From Gemmatimonadota bacterium (GTDB lineage: Bacteria > Gemmatimonadota > Gemmatimonadetes > Longimicrobiales > Gaopeijiaceae): DNA of 64,000 nucleotides. Below the pieces are notes generated by a model that saw only the letters and a list, made by a program, of their open reading frames with translations, ran no database searches and was not told the DNA's origin. A program made the translations under genes and the position numbers. Of this stretch, positions 1-7,714 are shown one piece after another (the stretch's first letter is position 1; every line of letters starts with the position of its first letter). The DNA lies in the NCBI GenBank assembly GCA_007121455.1, contig SKKN01000005.1, positions 23,041-87,040 on the forward strand, given 5' to 3'.

Positions 1-491
1 GGAACCTCTACCGGCACTTCGATGGGAAGGACGACCTGGCCCGGACCCTGTTCGAGACCACGGCCCGTCGGTTCGCCGACGTCCTCGAGACGGAAGCGCG
101 AGACGAGGACGATCCCCGGGCCCGCCTGGACACCCTGATCCGGGGGGTGTTCACCTTCGCGGAGGACCACCCGGCCGCGTTCTCCTTCCTCCTGGCATCC
201 CATCCCTCACACATACCGAAGGACCGGGACCTGCGTCTGGGGCCCTATCCGATGCGCCTCTTCGTGGAAACCATCGTCCGGGGCGTCGCCCAGGGCGCGT
301 TTCGGCCGGTGGATCCAGTCCTGGCCACCGGCTGGATCGTGGCCATGGCCCAGCGGGCCGTGCTCCTGGCCCGGATGGGGCTTCTGGCCGACGACCGGGA
401 GCGAATCACCCAGGAGACAGTGGAAGCCAGCCGACGTCTCCTCGCCGCCGATCCTGTCGGGCCAGGGGGACAGCAGCCCGATGACCGATGA
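1..491 (+). CDS. TetR/AcrR-family transcriptional regulator, 5' truncated by window edge
   Basis: Reading frame 3 is open from the first bases and gives NLYRHFDGKDDLARTLFE, the typical end of the TetR helix-turn-helix (LYxHFxxKxxL). It is followed by an all-helical ligand-binding region of about 145 residues ending PVGPGGQQPDDR at 491. The start codon and first part of the HTH lie left of the window. TetR proteins are usually repressors of nearby efflux or enzyme genes; the target is not visible here. The stop is about 60 bp from the broken end of an IS256 transposase fragment, so the gene sits at a rearranged boundary. The C-terminus looks natural rather than fused to IS sequence. The family call is confident; the function of this member is unknown. 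Confidence 0.8.
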   Translation, partial: NLYRHFDGKDDLARTLFETTARRFADVLETEARDEDDPRARLDTLIRGVFTFAEDHPAAFSFLLASHPSHIPKDRDLRLGPYPMRLFVETIVRGVAQGAFRPVDPVLATGWIVAMAQRAVLLARMGLLADDRERITQETVEASRRLLAADPVGPGGQQPDDR

Positions 492-551
492 CGACGGTCC
501 AGGTCGACCCCGCTGAAGCAGCGGCCGAACCCCGCTCACGGAGGATCCCAT

Positions 552-1124
552 GCAGAGCCGGTCCTGCTCGCCCAGGCGGACGTTCACGTGGACTCCGTCC
601 GCCCACACATAGACGTAATCGACCCCGGAGAGGTCTCGCTTGCCGAACATCTCGTGCTCCTCCTCCCAGGTGCCGATCAGCCGGCTCACGTTCGCCGGGG
701 ACAGCCCGGAGGCGTCCTCGCCCAGAAGCACCGGCAGCGCCTCGCGGAAGTCTCCCGTCGACAGCCCCCGCAGGTACAGGATCGGCAGCACCTCGGCCAC
801 CTTCGGCGAGCGCCTCATGTACGGCGGCAAGACTCGGCTCGTGAACTTCTGGCTGTCCCGGCGGTCGTGCACCCGCGGCGCTCGCACCTCGACCGTGCCG
901 GCCCCCATCGTCACCTTCCGGGCTCGTGCCCGGCCGTTGCGGACCACCCGGGCCCGTCCCTGCTCGTCCTTCGCTTCTCGGTGCCGGCTCACGTACTCGG
1001 CCACCTCCGCCTCGAGTGCCGCAGCCAGCATCCGGCGCGCTCCTTCGCGGGCCAGGGCGTCCAGGTCACTCGAAAACTCGCCCTCCCCCTGGCTCCCGAA
1101 GGAGCCCTCCAGTACCTTCACCAT
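552..1124 (-). pseudogene. IS256-family (Mutator-like) transposase, 3' truncated remnant
   Basis: About 191 residues match the N-terminal half of IS256-family transposases. Visible parts are an all-helical N-terminus, the segment LPPYMRRSPKVAEVLPILYL, then GLSPANVSRL and VYVWADGVHVNVRL. The last contains the first Asp (about residue 176) of the DDE triad. After DRLC the reading frame continues but no longer looks like transposase, so the second Asp, the Glu and roughly half the usual ~400 residues are missing. The product cannot be active. The start at 1124 is ATG; upstream sequence near 1140-1215 may hold the original IS end, but no matching inverted repeat is left to define it. The opposite end lies next to the TetR-type gene, which suggests a deletion at that junction. 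Confidence 0.75.
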
Positions 1125-1812
1125 CGCGGCGTATCCTCCCCCCGGGCGCCAACCCGGGCTTCGCGTGAACTTGATGCCTCACGCGGGAGGGTACGTCGTC
1201 TTTTTTCATCCCTTCAACTCAGCCCCTCCCTCCAGGGCCGATCCACAACTTTCGAGGATACCTCGACGCCGAGGCAGATCTCCCAGGCCAGGATGAGTAG
1301 GACGACCGGCAGGGACCGGGCTGCCGCGATGAGCAGCTCTCCAGCTGGGCCTGGCTCCATATGCCCTCGGCACCTCGGGGCTCCTCCAAGAGCCGACCGG
1401 CGCGTAGGCCGCCGGCATCACCGGCAGCACTGCTCAAGGCGTGCAGGCCGTCGGTCGCTCCGTCCCCAGTTCGCAGTCTCCGTCGGCTCCAGATCTCTCG
1501 GGCCGCATCTGCCCCCCGGCAGGTGGTACCGAGACGGCACAGCCGTAGAGCGCTTCAGCTCTCTGCCGCCCTGCCCCCCGGTCCAACGGGGAGCGGCTCC
1601 TCCTTCGCCTAGAGGCATCCCTCGGCCTCCGGGCCGGACGGGCGCGCCAAGCTCATGGGGTCGGCTCACCCCGGAGTTCACCGCTCAGGGAACGGCCGCC
1701 GACAGAGGATGACGGCACAACGCGCCGGTGCGAAGACGCCACCTGGAGCCACGGTCACGGCTCCGGATGTGTGCCAAATGTGTGCCAAAAACGGCCTCTG
1801 ATAGCCGGACAC
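1125..1812. other. Non-coding debris between IS256 remnant and ssrA terminator
   Basis: No ORF here looks like a real protein; the listed possibilities are compositionally random and lack recognisable domains. A tandem pair of a short TGTGTGCCAAA-like unit lies at about 1769-1791. In the + frame that reads GCVPNVCQK near 1767-1793, the sequence resembles the Cys/Pro-rich tails sometimes seen on tyrosine integrases, but it is far too short for a firm call. The block is best read as decayed mobile-element sequence next to the tmRNA 3' end. Confidence 0.4.
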
Positions 1813-1853
1813 AAAAAAACGACCCAGTGAGGATAACCGCATCACTGAGCCGT
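1811..1853 (-). terminator. Rho-independent terminator of ssrA
   Basis: On the minus strand, downstream of the tmRNA, 1853-1842 and 1830-1819 form a 12-bp stem (ACGGCTCAGTGA with TCACTGGGTCGT, two G-T pairs) around an 11-nt loop. The stem is followed directly by seven T residues. The opposite strand has a weaker T run, so it may also stop transcription from the accessory side. Confidence 0.85.
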
Positions 1854-1882
1854 TTTCTTGTGGTGGGCTGACTGCGCCCTAG

Positions 1883-2236
1883 TGGAGGCGGCGGGAGTCG
1901 AACCCGCGTCCGCGAATCGATCCTGCAGGACTTCTACGTGTGTAGATCACCGTTCAGTTTCGCCCACCGGCGGCCGGTGATCCACCGCGCTGGCAGGCTA
2001 TCCGCCTTTGGATCTCGTCCTGGATGAGACGGCACCATCCGAGGACCAGCCTGAATCATTGACGTCCCGCTGACCCGCCTCAGGCGAGCAAATCAGGGGA
2101 CGGGCTACCGCTTAGTTAGGCAGCCAGCGCCAGATCATTGTTGGCGTTTGAAAATTTCCCGGCGGTTTAACGAGATCACCGGAACCTCGACACGCAGCCC
2201 TGCTTTCACAAAACACGTCGAAGCCGTGTCGCCCCC
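1883..2236 (-). ncRNA. ssrA: tmRNA (ssrA), one-piece, proteolysis tag ANNDLALAA
   Basis: The RNA begins GGGGGCGACACGGCTTCGACGTG (minus strand from 2236), the conserved tmRNA 5' half. It ends GGACGCGGGTTCGACTCCCGCCGCCTCCA at 1883, giving a T-arm and an acceptor stem that pairs with the 5' end over 7 bp including one G-T. The tag reading frame is at 2145-2116: GCC AAC AAT GAT CTG GCG CTG GCT GCC TAA, encoding ANNDLALAA. The three bases after A1883 are CTA, so the terminal CCA is not encoded and must be added by CCA-adding enzyme. The length of 354 nt fits single-piece tmRNA. It rescues stalled ribosomes with SmpB and marks the nascent chains for proteolysis. A strong terminator follows. Confidence 0.97.
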
Positions 2237-2368
2237 GAATGTCCGGGAGTCCTGCCCGTGACGTGCGGACCGTCGACAATCACCTAAAAGCACCGGCGGT
2301 CCTGACTCATCCTATGCTTCCTCCTACCCCAATTGCCCCGCCAAAGGTTCCGGAGGCGGTCGATCCGG

Positions 2369-3367
2369 TCACGCGGCAAGCTCCTCCAGGTGCCGCTGAA
2401 GGTAGCCGTCCAGGAGGTCCCGGATCTCCTCGATCGCCGTCACACGAAAGAGCTCCTGCCGGAGTCTGCGGCCATCGGGAAGTCCTTTCGTATACCACCC
2501 GAGATGCTTCCGGAACTCCCTGACGGCACGTGTACCATCCTTTTCGAAGGCGACCGCGTTCTCTGCGTGGAGGAGACAGACCCGAAAGCGTTCCTCCATC
2601 GACGGCGCATCCGGTACAGGCAACCCATCCAGTGCCGCCCTCGCTTCGCGGAAGATCCACGGATAGCCGTGCGAGCCTCGAGCGATCATGACTCCGCGGC
2701 AGCCGGTCTCCTCCTTCATCCGAGCAGCGTCCTCCCCACTCCGGATGTCGCCGTTCCCGATGACCGGGATGTCGAGTGCGTCGACGACGGCGCGGATCTC
2801 GGACCACCGGGCCGTGCCGGAATACATGTCCGTTCGGGTCCGGGGGTGGAGGGTCAGAGCGCAAGCTCCTGCCTCCTGGCAGCGCACCGCGATCTTGACG
2901 GGGTCGCGCGTGGCATCGTCGTACCCACTCCGAATCTTCACGGTGGTGGGCAGCGGGGTCGCCGCCGCGACGGCCTCGATGATCGCGCCTACGAGCTCCA
3001 GGTCCCTGAGACACCCCGACCCCCCATTCCGCTTCACGACCTTCTTTACCGGGCAGCCGAAGTTGATATCGATGAAGTCGGGAGCATGCAGCCGGTGGAC
3101 CAACTCCGCCGCTTCCGCCATCATCGCGGGCTCGGCCCCGAAGATCTGCACTCCGATCGGCCGCTCCTCATCGTGAAACCGCAGGTACTCGCGACTCCGA
3201 TCGTTGCCCTGGCAGAGCCCCGCCGCGCTCACGAACTCGCTCACCACAACGTCCGCGCCGAGCGACCGACAAAGCCGGCGGAACGGGGATTCGCTCACGC
3301 CGGCCTGTGGCGCAAGATAGAGCGGTGTCCGCTCAGCATCGAGGAGGTCCGTCGTGCGTGTGGTCAT
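2369..3367 (-). CDS. tRNA-dihydrouridine synthase (DusB-like)
   Basis: This FMN-dependent enzyme reduces uridine to dihydrouridine in tRNA. The 332-residue protein opens with the family's PLYLAPQAGVSESPFRRL segment. It has the catalytic-Cys motif FGCPVKKV (Cys105), RNGGSGCL, the TVKIRSGYDD strand, the HPRTRTDMYSGTARW RNA/FMN motif and VIGNGDIRSGEDA plus ARGSHGYPW at the end of the TIM barrel. The ATG at 3367 (MTTRTTDLL) is chosen because the open frame upstream is non-homologous and overlaps the divergent promoter region. It is transcribed away from the EIIA gene. The family assignment is strong; DusA, DusB or DusC specificity cannot be settled by eye, though the motif pattern is closest to DusB. 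Confidence 0.93.
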   Translation of the reverse strand: MTTRTTDLLDAERTPLYLAPQAGVSESPFRRLCRSLGADVVVSEFVSAAGLCQGNDRSREYLRFHDEERPIGVQIFGAEPAMMAEAAELVHRLHAPDFIDINFGCPVKKVVKRNGGSGCLRDLELVGAIIEAVAAATPLPTTVKIRSGYDDATRDPVKIAVRCQEAGACALTLHPRTRTDMYSGTARWSEIRAVVDALDIPVIGNGDIRSGEDAARMKEETGCRGVMIARGSHGYPWIFREARAALDGLPVPDAPSMEERFRVCLLHAENAVAFEKDGTRAVREFRKHLGWYTKGLPDGRRLRQELFRVTAIEEIRDLLDGYLQRHLEELAA

Positions 3368-3451
3368 GAAGGAAAAGGTACCTCGGCAGAGGGTTCCGGT
3401 GAAGGGTGTCCAGGCACGCCCCATGGGCATCGAATCAGCCCTCCTCAGGCT

Positions 3452-3480
3452 TTGACATCCCCAGTGGCATCCCATACAGT
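3452..3480 (+). promoter_or_regulatory. Sigma-70-type promoter for the EIIA/zinc-ribbon pair
   Basis: A perfect -35 TTGACA (3452-3457) is separated by 17 bp from TACAGT (3475-3480), a good -10 element. The predicted start near 3487 leaves a short leader to the ATG at 3541. An RBS (GGGAGGG) lies a few bases before that ATG. This is one of the clearest promoters in the window. Confidence 0.65.
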
Positions 3481-3540
3481 TGGTTCACTTCATACCCGGT
3501 GCAATCCATCGAGATCGAACAGCCCTCGGGAGGGCCATAC

Positions 3541-3993
3541 ATGAAACTGCGACAACTCTTCACGCTCGAGGGTGTAAACCTCGAACTGAAGGCCGAGACC
3601 AAAGACGATATTCTGAAGGAACTCATCCAACTTCTCGACCTCGACGACAAGTCGGAGACAATCCTCTTCAAGACACTGAAACGGAGAGAGAACCTCGGTT
3701 CCACGGGGATCGGAAAGGGAATCGCAATCCCGCACTGTCGGTCGCTCGTCGTGAACCGCCTCCGCCTCGCCTACGGACGCAAGCCCGAAGGCGCGGACTT
3801 CAACTCGATCGACGGGGAGCCGGTCCACAACTTCTTCCTGATCGTGGCGCCACCTCTCGAAGTGTCGAACCAATACCTCCCGGTCCTCGGCAAGATCGCC
3901 CAGTTCGCAAAGGACCCGGATATCCCGACCCACCTCCAGGACATCTCCACCCCTCAAGAGTTCCTCGACCTGCTCGAGGAGAAAGCACCATGA
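3541..3993 (+). CDS. PTS EIIA domain protein, fructose/nitrogen (PtsN-like) family
   Basis: This 150-residue single-domain EIIA-2 protein has the phosphorylatable His65 in GIGKGIAIPHCRS, and ENLGSTGIG just before it is the family signature. Such proteins accept phosphate from HPr and either pass it to a sugar IIB or act purely as regulators, as PtsN does. No fructose IIB/IIC lies nearby, so a regulatory role is inferred, with phosphate coming from the EI/HPr at 9.0-11.1 kb. The start MKLRQLF is chosen over longer in-frame ORFs because of the RBS and the promoter at 3452-3480. The stop overlaps the next start as ATGA, so the two genes are translationally coupled. Confidence 0.88.
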   Translation: MKLRQLFTLEGVNLELKAETKDDILKELIQLLDLDDKSETILFKTLKRRENLGSTGIGKGIAIPHCRSLVVNRLRLAYGRKPEGADFNSIDGEPVHNFFLIVAPPLEVSNQYLPVLGKIAQFAKDPDIPTHLQDISTPQEFLDLLEEKAP

Positions 3994-4376
3994 GCGGGCC
4001 GTCGGATACACGGGGGATGGATCCGCAACTCATGCTCCTCCTCGAGCTTCAGGACCTGAGGGCCCAGCGAAAGGAGCTGGCCGAAAGCGAGGTCGCCGAG
4101 AGGATGCAAGAGGAGCACTTCCACATCGACCCGGCCGACGCCAGGAGCCACCTGGACGAAAAGATTACCGAGATCGAGCAGGAACTCCACCCCAGGATCC
4201 GGGCTCGTTATGCTCAGATCGTGCCGATGCGGGACCGAGTGGTCGTGCCCGTGATCAATGGCGTCTGCTACGGCTGCTTCGTCTCGATCCCGACCGCGAC
4301 GGCAGGTGACCGGGACTCACCCGCGGGTGTACAGAGTTGCGAGCACTGCGGCTGCTTCATCTACATCTTGAACTGA
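3990..4376 (+). CDS. C4-type zinc-ribbon protein with coiled-coil N-terminus
   Basis: The product has 128 residues. Residues 12-70 are acidic and helical (LMLLLELQDLRAQRKEL onward) and likely coiled coil. The C-terminal zinc ribbon has Cys93, Cys96, Cys117 and Cys120 (NGVCYGCF ... CEHCGCF). The layout, a helical hairpin followed by CxxC...CxxC, recalls the COG1579 family of putative nucleic-acid-binding zinc-ribbon proteins, but this one is about half the usual length. It overlaps the EIIA gene by 4 bp and shares its promoter. That pairing suggests a joint regulatory job, possibly as a partner of the EIIA; this is inference only. Confidence 0.75.
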   Translation: MSGPSDTRGMDPQLMLLLELQDLRAQRKELAESEVAERMQEEHFHIDPADARSHLDEKITEIEQELHPRIRARYAQIVPMRDRVVVPVINGVCYGCFVSIPTATAGDRDSPAGVQSCEHCGCFIYILN

Positions 4377-4381
4377 CTTGC

Positions 4382-4427
4382 CGGGAGGGGGGGCTCCGCC
4401 GATCCGTCGCGGCGTTCCCCTCCCCCG
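4382..4427. terminator. Possible convergent hairpin terminator
   Basis: CGGGAGGGG and CCCCTCCCCCG flank an inner CGCCG/CGGCG pairing between the convergent zinc-ribbon and sorting-domain genes. The stem is G/C rich without a T run, so termination efficiency is uncertain. Confidence 0.35.
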
Positions 4428-4452
4428 ACACCTCCCCCGGAATCTCTCGGCG

Positions 4453-4905
4453 TCACTTCGTGACGAACATCTTGAGGATCTGGGACTGTCCGTTGACGGT
4501 CAGCTCGAGGATGTACACACCCGAAGCCACCATCGCTCCGGAGCGGTCCCTCCCATCCCAGTGAGCCTCGTATCTGCCCGGGAAGGGGTATTCGAGATCG
4601 ACGATCGGCACCCCGTCCCCAGCCGGATGGCCGAGCGCCGTGGGCGAGCCGACGTACTGAAGCAGCAGGTTGTAGATCCGAACGGAGACGACTGCAGGGC
4701 GCCCGTCGACGAAGACCCCCTCGTATAGCTCAAAAGGGATCCGGGTCTCGGGATTGAACGGGTTCGGGTAGTTCTGGTCCAGCGTGAACCCAATTTCCTG
4801 GCCCCTGGTCCGATCATCCGCTCCAGGAGCTTGTTGGCCCTGGAGGGAGTCGGTCGAGACAACAAGGGCGAGGAGGATGAAACTGAGGCAGGCTGCTCGC
4901 CTCAT
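4453..4905 (-). CDS. Short secreted protein consisting of a T9SS/FlgD-like C-terminal domain
   Basis: The 150-residue protein has an N-terminal signal peptide (hydrophobic residues 5-17, likely cleavage near QG-QQ at 24). The motif DQNYPNPFNPETRIPFEL follows, then a beta-rich domain with HWDGRDRSGAMVASGVYIL and the ending LKMFVTK. This is the type-A sorting/FlgD-Ig-like module that normally forms only the last ~90 residues of large exported proteins in Bacteroidota, Gemmatimonadota and relatives. Here it is essentially the whole mature protein, with no passenger domain. It may be a truncated derivative or a free-standing surface subunit. It lies between convergent genes, with its own upstream gap to recO. 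Confidence 0.8.
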   Translation of the reverse strand: MRRAACLSFILLALVVSTDSLQGQQAPGADDRTRGQEIGFTLDQNYPNPFNPETRIPFELYEGVFVDGRPAVVSVRIYNLLLQYVGSPTALGHPAGDGVPIVDLEYPFPGRYEAHWDGRDRSGAMVASGVYILELTVNGQSQILKMFVTK

Positions 4906-5046
4906 TCGACCCTCCGCACAGAGCCCTGTGCCGTATCAGTGAGACGATGGCCCTCCATGGTTGCCGAAACTGCACCGTACTCCTATGCCACTCTTTTGCC
5001 ACTATAACCTGAGGACGAGAAACGGGTCAAGCACGGGTTGGGCGCT

Positions 5047-5799
5047 TCAAACATCCTCGGCACCGAACTGAGCTTGGACCAGAGGGAGCGAGCGAAGGGT
5101 TCGCGCGGGCGCGAGATGGGAATGGATGAACCCCGCGAGGAGCTGAAGATGCGCTCGCGCGCCCCGCAGCTCCTCCGGCGCGGATCCCGCCACCAACGCG
5201 AAAAGGTGGGACCGGGCGACCGGCCCGACCCTCGGCAACTCTTCTCGGCCGCAGCCCGCGCAGCGAACCCCACCCGCCTCGCAGTCGAAGCGACCGATTT
5301 CCTCTGCCCCGAGCCCTCTGCCGCACGCCACGCACCGGCCGATCGACGGGCCGAACCCCAGCGCTCCCACGACGCTCCATGCGCCGGCGAGGATCCGGGC
5401 GCGGAGCAGCTGATCCTCCCCTTCGGCGACTTCGTCCAGTGCCAGGAGAAACCGACGGTAGAGCTCCGGGTTTCCTTCCTCGAGGGTATGGACGAGTATG
5501 ATTTCGGCGAGGAGAGCAGCACCCCCGAGGCGAAGGAGGTGCGTGCCGAGCGCGGGCCGCGCACGTCGCACCGAGAAGCCCCGGTACGTCTGGAGGTCGC
5601 GATTTTCCTTAAAGTGCATCGCGAGAATGCCGTCCCCGAACGTGTCCAACGAGGAGCCTCGTTTCGAGTCCTCTCGGCGGACCCCCCGTGCCATGGTCCC
5701 GACGACACCCAGGTCCTCGGTCAGAAAGCGCAGGATTCGGCTCGTCTCTCCGTAGGGGTAGGAACGAAGGAGCACCGCCGGAGTGGTGATCAAGGACAC
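5047..5799 (-). CDS. recO: DNA repair/recombination mediator RecO
   Basis: The 250-residue protein has an N-terminal OB-fold beginning SLITTPAVLLRSYPYGETSRIL, then TEDLGVVGTMARGVRR, and an all-helical C-terminal part. A zinc-binding cluster CVACGRGL...CEAG...CAGC lies near residues 155-185. RecO loads RecA on SSB-coated single strands with RecR. The GTG at 5799 is chosen because homology starts there and GGGAG precedes it; the longer in-frame ORF overlaps the upstream gene and has no homology. It starts 31 bp after the membrane-protein gene, so the two are probably cotranscribed. Confidence 0.9.
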   Translation of the reverse strand: MSLITTPAVLLRSYPYGETSRILRFLTEDLGVVGTMARGVRREDSKRGSSLDTFGDGILAMHFKENRDLQTYRGFSVRRARPALGTHLLRLGGAALLAEIILVHTLEEGNPELYRRFLLALDEVAEGEDQLLRARILAGAWSVVGALGFGPSIGRCVACGRGLGAEEIGRFDCEAGGVRCAGCGREELPRVGPVARSHLFALVAGSAPEELRGARAHLQLLAGFIHSHLAPARTLRSLPLVQAQFGAEDV

Positions 5800-5830
5800 G
5801 GTCCGCTCCCGGTGAGGGACAACCCCTTCC

Positions 5831-7009
5831 TCAACTCGTTCGCTTGAGGCGCTCCAGCAGGGTGCTTCGGCGCTCGCGGTAGCGCGCGCGCTCCTCGGCC
5901 CCAGGAGCTTCCAGGTCTTCGAACTCTTCATCGAGGCGAGCGATCTCCAGGAGCAGCTCTTCCCTGCTCTCCTCCGCAGGTTCGAGCTCCGCCTCTTCGG
6001 AACGGTGCCGAACGGCCCAGACGCCGGCACCGGTGAGGAGGAGCGCGAGGAGGAGGGCTAACTCACGTACGGGAACCGTGAATGCGCCATCTCCTTCCGC
6101 GAAGCTCACATCGGCGTTCACCAGCGCCTCTCCTGCGTATCGCCGAAACTGAACCCCGGGTTCCATCTCGACGGGGCGATCCTGCTCCAGACCCTCGACC
6201 CGGAGGTCCGGTGCCGGCTCCGAGATCAGGACCTGCACCACCTCCGTGGTTCCCGGCATCGGAAGATCGAAGTTGAGGTCGGCGAGGGAGTAGGTGAAAA
6301 TGAAGAGCCGCTCACCCGGAGGAACGGGAGCGGACACTTCGACAGCCCCGTTCCTGAACTCCACCGCGTCCTCGGGGAGGTCCCCCCTGCCGACCGCCAG
6401 ATTCGTCGCCCCGCTCGGAAGAGGATAGCTCCAGACCGGGCCCTGCTCGTCCGCGACGTAGGTCCAGGATGAGTCATTCCGGATCTCGAACAGGTCGGTT
6501 GCGTTCCAGCCTTCCTCCGTCCGGTTGATGAACAGGTTCCGAATTGCGATCGGAAAGGGTTCCCCACCCGCCTCCGCCTCCCGCCTTTCGTACATCCGGA
6601 TCGTGTACAGGGAGTCGAGCTGGGTGGCTTGCGACAGCGGATCCCCAAAGTAGAGGATCCCGTACCGTCGGGACGAGGCAAAGTACACGGTACGGTCATC
6701 GGACGCCCCGGACCCCGGGAGGGTCGGAAGCACGAACTCGAAGGAGCCGTCCGTGTCGACGCGAACGGAGTCGATCGGCCCGGCGTCGAGCGGGGTGACC
6801 TGGTGGAGTACGACGGTCGCCGTATCGACGGCCCCGTCCCCGAGAAGCACGGTTCCGCGCAGCTCGGGCACCACTTCCTCCTGGGCGAGCGCCGCGGCGG
6901 GGACGGCCAGGGTCGGCATCCCCAGAGCGCCGAGAAGGAGGAGGCCCAGCGGCAGGACTCCCAAGTCGCGAAGGCGCCGGGAACGGAGGGGGTGGAGAAA
7001 TCGTGTCAC
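5831..7009 (-). CDS. Exported membrane-anchored protein of unknown function with C-terminal coiled coil
   Basis: Not recognised as a named family. The 392 residues contain a signal/anchor segment (about 17-42, ending AAALAQEE). An early region (LRGTVLLGDGAVDTATVVL) looks like a carboxypeptidase-regulatory-type beta fold, and a long beta-rich extracytoplasmic region follows. One transmembrane helix lies near 320-340 (RELALLLALLLTGAGVWAV), and the cytoplasmic tail is charged (EEAELEPAEESREELLLEI) and likely coiled coil. The topology suggests an envelope protein with a short cytoplasmic coiled coil, somewhat like the tails of cytochrome c maturation factors; that resemblance is weak. It sits one base downstream of the DUF151 gene and just upstream of recO. 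Confidence 0.7.
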   Translation of the reverse strand: MTRFLHPLRSRRLRDLGVLPLGLLLLGALGMPTLAVPAAALAQEEVVPELRGTVLLGDGAVDTATVVLHQVTPLDAGPIDSVRVDTDGSFEFVLPTLPGSGASDDRTVYFASSRRYGILYFGDPLSQATQLDSLYTIRMYERREAEAGGEPFPIAIRNLFINRTEEGWNATDLFEIRNDSSWTYVADEQGPVWSYPLPSGATNLAVGRGDLPEDAVEFRNGAVEVSAPVPPGERLFIFTYSLADLNFDLPMPGTTEVVQVLISEPAPDLRVEGLEQDRPVEMEPGVQFRRYAGEALVNADVSFAEGDGAFTVPVRELALLLALLLTGAGVWAVRHRSEEAELEPAEESREELLLEIARLDEEFEDLEAPGAEERARYRERRSTLLERLKRTS

Positions 7010-7010
7010 G

Positions 7011-7547
7011 TCAGGGCGAGAACCGGCCGAAATCCTCCGGATTCAGCTTTCGGAGGTACTCCTTCAGCTCCTCGGGGCTCATGAGCGTTTCCTCACCCTC
7101 CTCCTCTTCCTGCTCCACTTCGTATTCTTCGGCATCCTCTCCCTCGGAGATCTCGATCGACGCCTTCTCGAGCAGATCCTGATGGGCGAAGATCCTCGCT
7201 TCGGAGCGGAGGGCGACGGCAATCGAGTCGGAGGGGCGGGCATCGACCTTGATCACCTCTTCCTCCCGTTCGATCACCAGCTCGGCGAAGTAGGTGTTGT
7301 CGGCGACCCGCGTGATCACGACCCGCTGAAGATCGCCTCCAAGCCCGGAGAGGACCGCCATGAGGAGGTCGTGCGTCAACGGCCGGGAGAACTTCATGTC
7401 GGCGAGCTGCATCGCGATCGCGCTCGCCTCTCCAGGCCCGATCCAGATGGGCAATACACGTTCGCCTTCGAGTTCCTGCAGGATTACCACCGGGGTATTC
7501 GAGGCCCGGTCCAACCCAAGGCTCTGAACCTTCACCTCGATGAGCAC
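7011..7547 (-). CDS. Bifunctional nuclease (BFN, DUF151) family protein
   Basis: The 178-residue protein begins MLIEVKVQSLGLDRASNTPV from a GTG. It carries the BFN core: VVILQELEGERVLPIWIGPGEA, FSRPLTHDLL and IKVDARPSDSIAVALR, a very conserved Asp/Arg/Ser motif. The C-terminus is highly acidic (EEYEVEQEEEEGEE) and ends in a short helix, as in related proteins with a UVR-type tail. Family members have been reported to have DNase/RNase activity in plants; in bacteria the role is poorly defined. It is followed after one base by the membrane-protein gene, forming an operon with recO. Confidence 0.88.
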   Translation of the reverse strand: MLIEVKVQSLGLDRASNTPVVILQELEGERVLPIWIGPGEASAIAMQLADMKFSRPLTHDLLMAVLSGLGGDLQRVVITRVADNTYFAELVIEREEEVIKVDARPSDSIAVALRSEARIFAHQDLLEKASIEISEGEDAEEYEVEQEEEEGEETLMSPEELKEYLRKLNPEDFGRFSP

Positions 7548-7714
7548 GCGTCGTCGCTCCCTTCCATCGTTCCTTCCCGAAGCGAGTGGGGGGATGGACG
7601 CGGAGCCCCGCGCCCGCCCCCCCTCACGCTCCCACCGTTCTGGCTGCTAACCCCCACCGATCGCGCGATGTTCCGCTCGCCGGAGAGGACCGCCGTTCCG
7701 TCCTGAACGGTCGG

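Noticed and set aside
1290..1366. Short ORF (MEPGPAGELLIAAARSLPVV) near the debris region
   Set aside because: Under 50 codons, no ribosome site and no family; more likely chance.
588..1712. 374-codon ORF on the plus strand over the IS256 remnant and debris
   Set aside because: Antisense to the transposase remnant, composition is random Arg/Pro-rich, no domain or ribosome site.
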